Source of the DNA: Protonemura montana
Lineage: Eukaryota > Arthropoda > Insecta > Plecoptera > Nemouridae
Length of the DNA: 64,000 nt
Direction of reading: 5' to 3'
NCBI GenBank assembly: GCA_947568835.1
Contig: OX387604.1
Coordinates: forward strand, 19,001,076 to 19,065,075
This document shows, piece by piece, positions 11,828 through 25,300 of this stretch. Within the stretch, counting starts at the first letter, position 1. Every line of letters starts with the position of its first letter. A model generated the notes under the pieces. The model was given only the letters and a program-made list of their open reading frames with translations. It did no database searches and was not told the origin of the DNA. Position numbers and translations under genes: made by a program.

Positions 11828-14800
11828 CGCCGGTACAACACCAAGCCAGTACAACACCAAGCCAGTACAACACCAAGCCAGTACAACACCAAGCCAGTAA
11901 AACACCAAGCCAGTATAGTACCAAGCCAGTACAACACCAAGCCAGTACAACACCAAGCCAGTACAACACCAAGCCAGTACAGTACCAAGCCAGTACAACA
12001 CCAAGCCAGTACAGTACCAAGCCAGTACAGCACCAAGCCAGTATAGTACCAAGCCAGTACAACACCAAGCCAGTACAACACCAAGCCAGTACAACACCAA
12101 GCCAGTACAGCACCAAGCCAGTACAGTACCAAGCCAGTACAACACCAAGCCAGTACAGCACCAAGCCAGTACAACACCAAGCCAGTACAACACCAAGCCA
12201 GTACAACACCAAGCCAGTACAACACCAAGCCAGTACAACACCAAGCCAGTACAACACCAAGCCAGTACAACACCAAGCCAGTACACCACCAAGCCAGTAC
12301 AACACCAAGCCAATACAACACCAAGCCAGTACAGTACCAAGCCAGTACAGCACCAAGCCAGTACAGTACCAAGCCAGTACAATACCAAGCCAGTACAGTA
12401 CCAAGCCAGTATAGTACCAAGCCAGTACAACACCAAGCCAGTACAACACCAAGCCAGTACAGTACCAAGCCAGTACAACACCAAGCCAGTACAGTACCAA
12501 GCCAGTACAACACCAAGCCAGTACAACACCAAGCCAGTACAGTACCAAGCCAGTACAACACCAAGCCAGTACAGTACCAAGCCAGTACAGTACCAAGCCA
12601 GTACAGCACCAAGCCAGTACAGTACCAAGCCAGTACAGCACCTAGCCAGTACAACACCAAGCCAGTACAACACCAAGCCAGTACAACACCAAGCCAGTAC
12701 AGTACCAAGCCAGTACAGTACCAAGCCAGTACAGTACCAAGCCAGTACAGTACCAAGCCAGTACAGTACCAAGCCAGTACAGCACCAAGCCAGTACAACA
12801 CCAAGCCAGTACAACACCAAGCCAGTACAACACCAAGCCAGTACAACACCAAGCCAGTACAGTACCAAGCCAGTACAGTACCAAGCCAGTACAACACCAA
12901 GCCAGTACAGCACCAAGCCAGTACAACACCAAGCCAGTACAACACCAAGCCAGTACAACACCAAGCCAGTACAACACCAAGCCAGTACAACACCAAGCCA
13001 GTTCAACACCAAGCCAGTACAGCACCAAGCCAGTACAACACCAAGCCAGTACAACACCAAGCCAGTACAACACCAAGCCAGTACAACACCAAGCCAGTAC
13101 AACACCAAGCCAGTACAACACCAAGCCAGTACAACACCAAGCCAGTACAACACCAAGCCAGTACAGCACCAAGCCAGTACAACACCAAGCCAGTACAACA
13201 CCAAGCCAGTACAACACCAAGCCAGTACAGTACCAAGCCAGTATAGCACCAAGCCAGTACAACACCAAGCCAGTACAATACCAAGCCAGTACAACACCAA
13301 GCCAGTATAGCACCAAGCCAGTACAACACCAAGCCAGTACAACACCAAGCCAGTACAGTACCAAGCCAGTACAGCACCAAGCCAGTACAGTACCAAGCCA
13401 GTACAACACCAAGCCAGTACAACACCAAGCCAGTACAACACCAAGCCAGTACAACACCAAGCCAGTATAGCACCAAGCCAGTACAACACCAAGCCAGTAC
13501 AACACCAAGCCAGTACAGTACCAAGCCAGTACAGCACCAAGCCAGTACAGTACCAAGCCAGTACAACACCAAGCCAGTACAGTACCAAGCCAGTACAGTA
13601 CCAAGCCAGTACAACACCAAGCCAGTACAGTACCAAGCCAGTACAGTACCAAGCCAGTACAACACCAAGCCAGTACAGTACCAAGCCAGTACAATACCAA
13701 GCCAGTATAGTACCAAGCCAGTACAACACCAAGCCAGTACAACACCAAGCCAGTACAACACCAAGCCAGTACAGCACCAAGCCAGTACAGCACTAAGCCA
13801 GTACAACACCAAGCCAGTACAACACCAAGCCAGTACAACACCAAGCCAGTACAACACCAAGCCAGTACAACACCAAGCCAGTACAATACCAAGCCAGTAC
13901 AACACCAAGCCAGTACAGCACCAAGCCAGTACAACACCAAGCCAGTACAACACCAAGCCAGTACAACACCAAGCCAGTACAACACCAAGCCAGTACAACA
14001 CCAAGCCAGTACAGTACCAAGCCAGTACAGTACCAAGCCAGTACAACACCAAGCCAGTATAGTACCAAGCCAGTACAGCACCAAGCCAGTACAACACCAA
14101 GCCAGTAAAACACCAAGCCAGTATAGTACCAAGCCAGTACAACACCAAGCCAGTACAACACCAAGCCAGTACAACACCAAGCCAGTACAACACCAAGCCA
14201 GTACAGTACCAAGCCAGTACAGCACCAAGCCAGTACAACACCAAGCCAGTACAGTACCAAGCCAGTACAGTACCAAGCCAGTACAGTACCAAGCCAGTAC
14301 AGTACCAAGCCAGTACAGTACCAAGCCAGTACAACACCAAGCCAGTACAACACCAAGCCAGTACAGCACCAAGCCAGTATAGTACCAAGCCAGTACAACA
14401 CCAAGCCAGTACAACACCAAGCCAGTACAACACCAAGCCAGTACAACACCGAGCCAGTACAGTACCAAGCCAGTACAGTACCAAGCCAGTACAGTACCAA
14501 GCCAGTACAGTACCAAGCCAGTACAGCACCAAGCCAGTACAACACCAAGCCAGTACAACACCAAGCCAGTACAACACCAAGCCAGTACAACACCAAGCCA
14601 GTACAACACCAAGCCAGTACAGTACCAAGCCAGTACAGTACCAAGCCAGTATAGTACCAAGCCAGTACAACACCAAGCCAGTACAGTACCAAGCCAGTAC
14701 AGTACCAAGCCAGTATAGTACCAAGCCAGTACAACACCAAGCCAGTACAACACCAAGCCAGTACAGTACCAAGCCAGTACAGTACCAAGCCAGTACAACA

Positions 14801-16378
14801 CCAAGCCAGTACAGTACCAAGCCAGTACAACACCAAGCCAGTACAGTACCAAGCCAGTATAGTACCAAGCCAGTACAACACCAAGCCAGTACAACACCAA
14901 GCCAGTATAGTACCAAGCCAGTACAACACCAAGCCAGTACAACACCAAGCCAGTACAACACCAAGCCAGTACAACACCAAGCCAGTACAACACCAAGCCA
15001 GTACAGTACCAAGCCAGTACAACACCAAGCCAGTACAGTACCAAGCCAGTACAACACCAAGCCAGTACAACACCAAGCCAGTACAACACCAAGCCAGTAC
15101 AACACCAAGCCAGTACAGTACCAAGCCAGTATAGTACCAAGCCAGTACAGCACCAAGCCAGTACAACACCAAGCCAGTACAATACCAAGCCAGTACAACA
15201 CCAAGCCAGTACAGTACCAAGCCAGTATAGTACCAAGCCAGTACAGTACCAAGCCAGTACAGTACCAAGCCAGTACAGTACCAAGCCAGTACAGTACCAA
15301 GCCAGTACAGCACCAAGCCAGTACAACACCAAGCCAGTACAACACCAAGCCAGTACAACACCAAGCCAGTACAGCACCAATCCAGTACAACACCAAGCCA
15401 GTACAGCACCAAGCCAGTATAGTACCAAGCCAGTACAGTACCAAGCCAGTACAACACCAAGCCAGTACAGTACCAAGCCAGTACAACACCAAGCCAGTAC
15501 AACACCAAGCCAGTACAGTACCAAGCCAGTACAACACCAAGCCAGTACAGCACCAAGCCAGTACAGTACCAAGCCAGTACAGTACCAAGCCAGTACAACA
15601 CCAAGCCAGTACAACACCAAGCCAGTATAGTACCAAGCCAGTACAGTACCAAGCCAGTACAACACCAAGCCAGTACAACACCAAGCCAGTACAACACCAA
15701 GCCAGTATAGTACCAAGCCAGTACAACACCAAGCCAGTAAACACCAAGCCAGTACAACACCAAGCCAGTACAACACCAAGCCAGTATAGTACCAAGCCAG
15801 TACAGCACCAAGCCAGTACAGTACCAAGCCAGTACAGTACCAAGCCAGTACAGCACCAAGCCAGTACAGTACCAAGCCAGTACAGTACCAAGCCAGTACA
15901 ACACCAAGCCAGTATAGTACCAAGCCAGTACAGTACCAAGCCAGTACAACACCAAGCCAGTACAGTACCAAGCCAGTACAGCACCAAGCCAGTACAGTAC
16001 CAAGCCAGTACAGTACCAAGCCAGTACAGTACCAAGCCAGTACAATACCAAGCCAGTACAATACCAAGCCAGTACAGTACCAAGCCAGTACAGTACCAAG
16101 CCAGTACAATACCAAGCCAGTACAACACCAAGCCAGTACAGTACCAAGCCAGTACAGTACCAAGCCAGTACAGTACCAAGCCAGTACAACACCAAGCCAG
16201 TACAGTACCAAGCCAGTACAGCACCAAGCCAGTACAACACCAAGCCAGTACAGCACCAAGCCAGTACAGTACCAAGCCAGTACAGCACCAAGCCAGTACA
16301 GCACCAAGCCAGTACAGTACCAAGCCAGTACGATATCAAGCCAGTACAGCACCAAGCCAGTATAGTACCGAGCCAGTA
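11828..16378. repeat. 4.5-kb satellite-like array of a 16-bp unit, about 284 copies
   Basis: Copies of AGCCAGTACAACACCA. Almost all variation is at the dinucleotide after the second A (ACAACACC, ACAGTACC, ACAGCACC, ATAGTACC, ACAATACC), while the AAGCCAGTA core is nearly invariant. Because 16 is not a multiple of three and the unit lacks stops on the minus strand, it is open in three minus frames (apparent proteins up to 1237 residues with a 16-residue period). These frames are not genes. A one-base deletion near 15737 shifts the frame. Confidence 0.97.
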
Positions 16379-19331
16379 CCTAGGGCTTATAGGTCAGCTA
16401 ACATCTCGCGACGTTGTCCTTGAAGGAGCACCGACGAGGTCTCGCTTTCACTTCACTGATGCATTCATCATTCAATCACTTCATTTGCCAATTCGGCTCA
16501 ATCGCAGTGGTGTTTCCCGAAATTGTCACTTTGGCTCTCGTGCGTATGTAGGTGCATCCAAAGGCGCAAGTGGATGAATGGGGGCCTTGGCAGCCATTCG
16601 GCCCCCACCGTGCGCCTACAGTTAGATAGGGCAGCGCAGAAAAAAAGTACGGTGTGATCCACTGCAGCTCGGCCTCCATAAATCAACACACACAAATTTA
16701 ACTGGTCCGGGAACGTGAAATCTCTCTCGGCATAGGTTAAGGCGAGCAGCAAGCGCACCAAATCATTATGTCCACCTGTACTGAGCGGTGTCGGCACATG
16801 GCGCAAAGTCGGGCCTTAATCAAACGGCTGTGCTTCGGCTAGTGACGACTAGATAGTCGTCTACATGCGACTCGCGAGTTGAACGACTCGAATGATATTA
16901 GACAACCGGCAGTATATTGATACGCCGCTGCGAATTGGAAAATCATAGGTTATATGGGCGAAATGTATGTGTTTAAATTACGACGAGAAACTTTGGAAAA
17001 CGTAGCGTGTTTCCCAAAGAAGAGGAAAGCCCGGGTCGCTTGCATGACTGGTTCATGTGATTCGGTAGATTAACAACGTGTACGTCAGAGCGAGTTACCG
17101 CCTCCGTCACAATAACAACACGGAGGAAACTTTGCAAAGAATTTGCTGGTAACACCGAGAAGAAACCTGTTGCCCAGCGTGATTTATTTGCGATTCGCAT
17201 GGGCGGACGACCCGGACAAACAATCGTAAACTGCTTTTGGCGAGTCATCGGCCGTTCCCACACGAGGTTGGCTTGGGATTCACCCATTGTGCGTTACGCA
17301 CCGTATGTCGATCAGTTTGGGCAAAAGTACGGGCAAAAGTGCGGGAAAAGGTACGGGCAAACCACTTGACGGCCTAGACCCTGAATTGGAGTTAGAAAGT
17401 GGAAGCTTTCGGCCGCCCGTTGACGTGGATTTTCCCCGTTCACAATTCGGACTGCGGTGCCCCAAACCAACCCAAAAACTGCCCAATGCCAGTCAAGGAA
17501 CAACTCACAAACTGATAGGAAAATATTTTCAAACTGAAAAGGATTTGGGAATTTTACCAAATGATCGACTGCAGTTTTGCACCATGAACGATATGTTGCG
17601 TGGAAAATACAACGCACTGCCCAAGAAAAATCTAAGTCAAAACACGAGAACCCACACTTAACGAAAGCAGTTTTCACATCACTGCAGCTACAGTTACTGA
17701 GATGAGTGTACATTTCCTTAAATTTGATCGACATTTTTGTATGAAATGCCGGGGAGTTGTGAGTTAGCACGTATGTTAATGAATATGCATTATTGGGACT
17801 CGCGACCTAGAGGACGGGGCCGCTAACTTGTACGGGTGTACTAATTGAAAGTCAGGAAACGCGCAGGTTACCTGTGTATGATACCTGTGCTGCAGTCATA
17901 CGCCGTTCGTGATGTAATCCGTTGATTTGTGGCAATTTACCAAGCTGGGCTGAGATTATTTATCATCGCGGATAACTAAGACACAATTCTTCAACATCCG
18001 TGGTCCAAAAGCGCTGTCCTCTAGCAGATCATCCAGTTGTACAGATCGGTTCAACAATATCAAGTATCGCTACATCACACCGACCTCTGACATTACTGGG
18101 TACTGCTGCTGCTGCTTGCATTGGGTCATCAATGAAGATGTCATCTGTGGACCCATAGGCTAGGATACTTAAGCCTTGACGGAGCAGGTGTTATGTGCCT
18201 ACTATCAAAACGGGCACCTACCGTCAATCGCGAGTTTGCGCTTCACTGTTGATTATTTCAATGATATTGCGTCATTACGCAAACCTAAGATAGCCTGATC
18301 CTCTATTTGCAGTGAACAGAAACAGAGTTTGACTTCCTAGAAGATTTCACGAGGCTTTTCCCGGTGTTCACGTTACGGGAAAAACACCTTTACTGGATTA
18401 ACTACGCTTGCATTCGAGTATGGACGGTGTCTTGTAGTAACCTTTTTAAATTTCTAGATTGCTTCATCCCTGAGGAGGACAACATTTTGACCAGTAAAGT
18501 GAGAGTGAAAGTACCCGATAAATTGATCATCCATCTCATAGCACTGATAAAGCCCAAACTAAAAATAATAATTGAATCCCAGCCAAAGCATCCCACTAAA
18601 ATGTCCCAGATAGATCTAGTTTTTTCAGGGTGTGTAAATTTTGTATATTTTCAGACATTTTTTCTTCCAAACGGAACCAAATAAAATCACTATCAAGATT
18701 TGACAGTTACTGAAAACCAAAGATGAAAATGCAACAAGAGGGATGTCGTCTTGACTCATCGACCGGACAACGACGGCGACAGCGGCGGCGGCAGCAGCAG
18801 CAGCGGCGGGGGTCACTGTATAAAGACTGGCGGAGTTGCGAGCTAACTCCAGTCGCGACCCGTATCTTCTGCTGCTCGCGTCACGAACCTCTCTTCGTCG
18901 TTAACCCTCTGTTAACCCTCTGTTGACCCTTGAGAGAGAACCCCTAGTGGATCTGACGCCAGTAGACCAGTGCCACAGGGCCCGTTGTCAGAACAGTGCG
19001 TCGTTAAACCCCTCTAACCAATCGACCCACGTGGACCTCACGGCGCAGCAGGAATAATAAAATAGGGTCCCGGGCTCAAAACAGCAACTCTTCACCAAAA
19101 ATTATTCGCCAAAAATACAAACAGTTGAGTGAATCGGGACGAAAGCCGTTGTTAACATCTTGATCCATGATCAAGTTAGTCGATGTAGTGAGTGATAGGG
19201 CGTGAGCTGCGTGTGCTTGCTTTATCAGCCGGTGTCGAGAGTAGCGCCGCGAAGCGCAGCCAAATGCTTGGCGCATCAGTGTTTTGAGCGCAGCAGCCCA
19301 TTTTGAGTGGCGTTTCGCTAGACTACGTGAA
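16379..19331. other. Upstream region of gene B, no gene recognised
   Basis: Contains a short 15-bp-like repeat (GGGCAAAAGTACGGGCAAA, about 17318-17362) and a CGG/CAG-rich run (about 18768-18816). The open frame at 17287-17661 has no recognisable domain. The promoter of gene B should lie just left of 19332, but I see no element I can name. Confidence 0.4.
18955..19060 (+). mobile_element. 3' fragment of the 5S-derived SINE
   Basis: ACCAGTGCCACAGGGCC followed by CAGTGCGTCGTTAAACCCC matches the 3' end of the full copies. It lies shortly upstream of gene B exon 1. Confidence 0.65.
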
Positions 19332-22300
19332 ATGCGCGTGCTCAAGCAATCGCTCTGCCTGGAGGGCAGCGATGATGAAGTGCAGCGACGAATCAAGAAG
19401 AAGTTCGTGCTGATAGTGGGCCAGGACAAGGCGCAGGACAAGGCGCAGGCGGCGCAGGCTGCGCAGGCAAAGCTCCTGGACAGTGTCGCAGCGGCGAGTG
19501 TAATGGCGCAGGCGGACAACTTGCGCACCGACAAATTTGTCGCAGGCCGGCGCAGGCGGCGCCGAAATTTTGGTGAGTAGGGCTCATGTCTTAGGGTAGT
19601 CACAGCCACCTCTAGTTTTTTTCTTATTAAATCTTTATTGTTAACAGGTTCAAGATGACCCACAAGTACCATAAAATAAAAATAAATAATACAGTCAACA
19701 ATAACAATCAGTTGTATAATACATTCGGTCACATTTGTTTTAAATACAAATTATGAATACTACTCAACTAGGCTCAAATCATGGACCACGGCTGTGCTCG
19801 TGGAAAGCGGTGCTACCCTACCAGCTTCAGGACTCATCACTCTCGATATAAGAATTACAGTAGCAAAAAACTCACCATGATTATTTTTGGGGCTGGGTTT
19901 AAAAAATTACTCAGTGAACCAGTGTCGCTCGCGAGTTTTCTTAGGATATTTTTAATATGCGGCCGATTTCGAACAAAAAATTAATCGCTTTTGGCAATGT
20001 ATGCTATTGTTGGTATTGCGTGAGGGTACAAAAAAAATGTATACCAAGCCTAAATTTGACTCCATGTTTTCACAAATAGGCGATAGGCGAAGTAATGAAA
20101 AAAACCTATTATACATGAGAAGCACGGCAAGATTAATATAAATTAAAATAATTGGAAATGCAAAAAGAACAGTCGAGCATAAATTAGACATCAGAATACC
20201 GTATTAACTATTTTCGTTAATACGTAATCTCGGCCCTGGAAAATATTCCAACAGGAATTCTCAAAAAACTTGCCATTTCCTTTTTTTTGCCTTTGAAGTG
20301 TAAATTCTCCACTCCGTGCCGATTGGCAAGCTTGACACGGTGTTTCGCACGCGCGGGGACATGAAGATGGTCCGATCAGATGCTGAAGATGGTCCATGAG
20401 ACATAAAACTGGTTGATCAATGAGCATGGAGCGGCAGTCGTGACTTACTCCGTACCGCACCACGCCACGTTGTTTGTCTCGCACCTGTTTCATTCTGCCA
20501 GAGCCATTCCACGCATCGTCATTCTATCCACGTACTCTCATTCACACACCACGCCATGGTCATTGGTCAGCTGATCGAAACCCCGAAACACAATCTTACT
20601 CGCAAAAATTACCCAAAGATTAAAGCCAAAAAGCAGCCCAAGCTAGCATTAACTAGCCCCAAACTAGCTCTTAAGTAGCGCCAAACTAGCTCAAAACTAG
20701 GCCAAAAACCAGCCAAGACATAGCCAAAATGGTCCGAAACTGGCTCAAAGTTAGCCCAAATTGGCTAATGGGCTAAATTACAATGCCTATATAAAAATAT
20801 ATCTGCCAGTTACTCATCTCCATGATCACAGCCAATCAGATTCTTATAGTTGAATCTAAAACTGCATTTGTCTGTTTTTCCAGACATTATAATACTGAAC
20901 CTTAGTCATTTTACCATCTATACACTCAAACAGAACTGTATTGGCTTTAAAGGTGTGTGACTTTTTTAATGGGTTCGTGTTCTCTGCCGGCTATTTATTC
21001 TGGGTCACATGTTAAGTGAGTCTGTATCGACTGGTGTCTGCACTCTCGGATCGCTCGTGATGTGTGGTAAACTTGGCCTACTTAAGCGGTCACTCTCGTT
21101 TTCCGTTGGCCCTCGCTGCCTTCAAATTCTTGCGTGCTAAACGTGTCGATCAGCTGGGAGGCTCAGATTGAAAGCTGAGTGCCCACTGAGCAATCGAGCA
21201 ATCTCACTCTTCTTGCCGGATACCGGAAACTCATGTGGTGACCTTGCCACCTAGAGTGAGACTTCCGGCCATCCGTTACGTCAATCGCGCGTGTCCCAAA
21301 AAGCCAAGGCGGTGATATTTCCTTAGATGTTCTCGCTAGTTTTTCATTGGTTCCTTGCATTGGATCCTTGAATTGGATCCTTGCATTGGTTCCTTGCATT
21401 AATTCCTTGCATTGGTTCCTTGCATTGGTTTCTTGCATTGGTTCCTTGCATTAATTCCTTGCATTGGTTCCTTGCATTGGTTCCTGCATTGGTTCCTTGC
21501 ATTGGATCCTTGAATTGGATCCTTGCATTGGTTCCCTGCATTAATTCCTTGCATTGGTTCCTTGCATTGGTTTCTTGCATTGGTTCCTTGCATTAATTCC
21601 TTGCATTGGTTCCTTGCATTGGTTCCTGCATTAGTTCCTTGCATTCGATCATTGCATAGGTTCCTTGCATTTGATCATTGCATTGGTTCTATGATTGAGC
21701 GCAGAAATTCTTCAGAAACCCTAAAGAGGACACTTCGCATTAACCGGGCAGCTCACGTTTCAAGTGACCTTTCCAAAAAGCTTGCCTTAATCGCTTCTTA
21801 GGAGTGCATGCAATACAGTGCTCGCTAGGTACGGCTCAATCAAAATCAGTTGACCATATAGTGATGTGAATCAAAATTGTCGAAAGATTTTCGCTTGTGT
21901 GCAAAAGAAATGTTTCAAATACCTTATAATTACAATTTATCTGTAAATTGAAGGTATTTCATAAATGCCAAGCTTTTGGCAATTTAGGTAGAACAACAAT
22001 AGGCCACAATAGATAAAATATTGCAAGACCAGTGAAGAGAAGTCACGTTGAAAGTGTGGTTATATGCGGCCTCCCCGCGCCAAGCTGTCAGAACTGTCCC
22101 AGTTGTCCCTAGCTGTGCCAGCTGTCCCAGCTGTCCATGCTGTCCATGCTGTCCATGCTGTCCATGCTGTCCATGCTGCCCATGCTGTCCATGCTGTAGT
22201 CACTTAGCCTTGGCGCTCCGCATAAAGCGCAGACTGACACGGGTACTAGCAGCTGAGCACGTGCCAGCCGTCAATCAACGGCACGACCACAGTAATACAG

Positions 22301-25300
22301 GAACAGGACCACAGTAGTACAGGAACTGGACCACAGTAATACAGGGACAGGACCACAGTAATACAGGACCACAGTAATACAGTACCACAGTAATACAGTT
22401 CCACAGTAAAAGGGTACCAAACAACGAAGCTACCGGATCAAGTAAGACTTGGAATTGTTTGTCCCAGTTTAAGTCAAATCATATGTTACACAATTGATAT
22501 CGCGGGCAATGCTCGGAGTTCATAGTTGGTAGTCATAGCGCTGAGAGAAAGTTAATCAACAGCATTAATATTGAGGCATGGGGCACGGGGTATCGGGCAT
22601 GGGGCATGGGGCATGGGGCACGGGGCATGGGGCACGGGGCACGGGGAATAGGACATCGGGTATAGGACATCGGGTATGGGGTATGGGACATGGGGAATGG
22701 GGCATGGTGCATGGGTCATGGGGCATGGGGAATGAGGCTTCATGCCAGACTCCTCGTGCTTCCCCGCCCCATAAAGTCGTTGGCCAACCAGATATTTTAC
22801 CCAGGTTTCTCGCCAAACTAATTACACTGTATAGTTTTCTGCACAGGACGGATGCAATAACATCTACTTCGGGTTCGGTTCTTTCCAATATTTACTTTGT
22901 CATTTCTTTCCATGTTTAGTTTTTACGGATGTTTTATCTTAAAATCTCTTGTTTCAGTAACGTACTTGAGTAAATGTTGGCAAACTTGGGACTAACGCAA
23001 ATTCTTCTTGAAATTGAAAGCAGTGCAATGTCCGGTACATTTTCTCATTATCTATTATATTATTATTACACAATTTCCTTAGCAAATGATAGGCTTGTCA
23101 TTTTTGAGCGACAATCCCCGAAGGTACATCTTGAGACCTGTGGTAAGATTACGATACAAAGTTTGTAGCGAGAATCTGCCGCGCAATTGGCGCACTTGCC
23201 GCGAGGTTGACCCGGGTTCAGTCTAAAGTCAATGAATTCCGTGAGATTGGCCAATAAACAATGCGCTGCAACCATCAATGGGTCGGTACAACCGGGGCGT
23301 GCTCGTCCACTGGGCACAAGCCGGCGAAAGCACAGAGCATCTTGGCTTTTCTAAGGTTTTTATCCTGGCTTTATACGTGCAAAGCTAGCCGACATGATGT
23401 TCCGTTCAGTGCTGCCAACGTGTTGCATAGCGTTTGTCACTTTCAACAATAAATTGTGTTTTAAGACGAGCCGGATTTTGTGTTGGGAATAACGACTCTG
23501 GCCAGTGGTCACGTGATTGTGCCATGCACGTGTGCCATGGTAGTTAAACCTGGCACCTCCACAGCGAGCAGGGACACGAGGCAGGGGTCGAGGCAGCGAA
23601 TTACACAGTTAACAGTCTGCAAACCAGTTACTCCCCCTATCTTGATGTTGATAACGATTCTTTCTTCAATCCACATAACTATTTGTTGCATACAGCGCGC
23701 TGAGTCACTTCTTATAAATGAAAACTCGTGATTTTACAAATTTTGTAAATTTATTAGTATGATTGGATTCGATTCTGATAGCAGATTATAGCCGATGTCG
23801 AATCAAAGTCTTTGGGCGTCAGATAGCCATTCGATCGGACGTAAAAGTTTTTTAACTATGAGTGATTTATTCTTGGTGTCGGCATGTGCTCATTGTACAT
23901 GCATCTGTTGCTGCTTGTCGTTGACTCAAGACAAGCGATCACGTTCATCTAGACATTTAGCAGCCCGACTTCAACCAAACTTTGAGATGCAGACCCTTAC
24001 GTGGTCACACTTTTTGGGGTCGAAATTTATCCAAAAAAAAATATTTACATATTTATAGTGCATAGGAAAAGGATGTGGTTATAGTTGCTCCTTTTTTTTA
24101 TTCACCTTAAGGTGTTGTTAGAGAAAGCCTTCAAATATGTACACTTAAATATGTGCATTTAAAATTTTGCATTTAAATATGCACTTTTGAATATATGCTT
24201 TTCAATTTGTGCATTTCATATGTGCTTTTTAAACAAATTCATGCCGTCTACATTTTGAAACTGTCGCAATGTGAAATAATAGCAACCATGGTTACACTAT
24301 ACACTGATGTTTTAATGATTTTGGAATAATTTTCAATGATTTTATCTATGACCGCGTGGACCTCTGCTCACATATGCATAAGGAAAACTGTTTAACTGAC
24401 TTGAGCGCTGCGTTTATTCCTCGTGATAGTCCGTGATAGCCCGCTATGGCACCGAACGGTTTGGCATGTTGGACACACCGGATCTCGTAAAACCACCGAA
24501 GTTAAGCAACACTGCGCTGATTCAGGTATTGGATATGTGACAATCATACACATGATCAGTTATGTTCGGGAGAGAGACTGGAGGGATGGTCGTTAGTACA
24601 GCAACTTCATTCGCCTTGCTTATTAACCTCTCAGCATGGATATGTGGAGGAATCCTGTTGGTCGCGTTGTATACTGTCCTTCGGAAGGGACGTTAAGCCG
24701 GTGGTCCCTTTGGTGCTATTTGACAGGAGTATGCTACGTGCCAGCATCGAGTTTCCTCTCCTTCCTTCTAGGCTTGGTTAGATTCATCATCATCCTCATC
24801 ACCATCCGCTCATTCACCGACGCCATTAGACCAGTGCCGCAGGGCCAGTTGTCAAAATAGTACGTCGTTAAACTCCAATATTCAATCAAACCCTTTGGGA
24901 CCCGTGATAGCCCGTGATAGCCCATCTTAGCCCGGTCAAGGTTCTCACGACTTTTTTACCTCGAGGCTTGAGGTTCGGACTCGCTCCAGGTTCAAGGTAT
25001 GTGCGAAAGCCGATGGGCTGGGCTCGTGGCTCGTGGCTCTTGGCTAGTAGCTCGTAGCTTGCCTTGGCTTGGTCTTCGAATGACCTTTCATCCTCGAGCC
25101 GGCCCAACCTGACCCCGCGAAAACTGACCGAAACAGCTGTATTTTCTTGGATTAGCGGAGACCGATTACTCATCGCAATCTTCAAGGCATACCACAAGCA
25201 GCAACAGTAAATGTCTCCTCTAAATTCTCCAATACTTCTTCTTGGGTAGGTTATTCACCAAAAGGGTGACACCTACTCGAATGCATGGCGACAATAACAA

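Noticed and set aside
11654..16355. Open frames of up to 1237 residues (LAWCCTGLVLYWLGV repeats)
   Set aside because: They arise from a 16-bp stop-free repeat that is open in three minus frames at once, with no splice or domain context.
17287..17661. 124-residue frame upstream of gene B
   Set aside because: No recognisable domain or splice partner; the start overlaps a short tandem repeat.
24450..24560. 5S rRNA gene
   Set aside because: Only the internal part resembles 5S, substitutions are many, and it continues into a shared SINE body.
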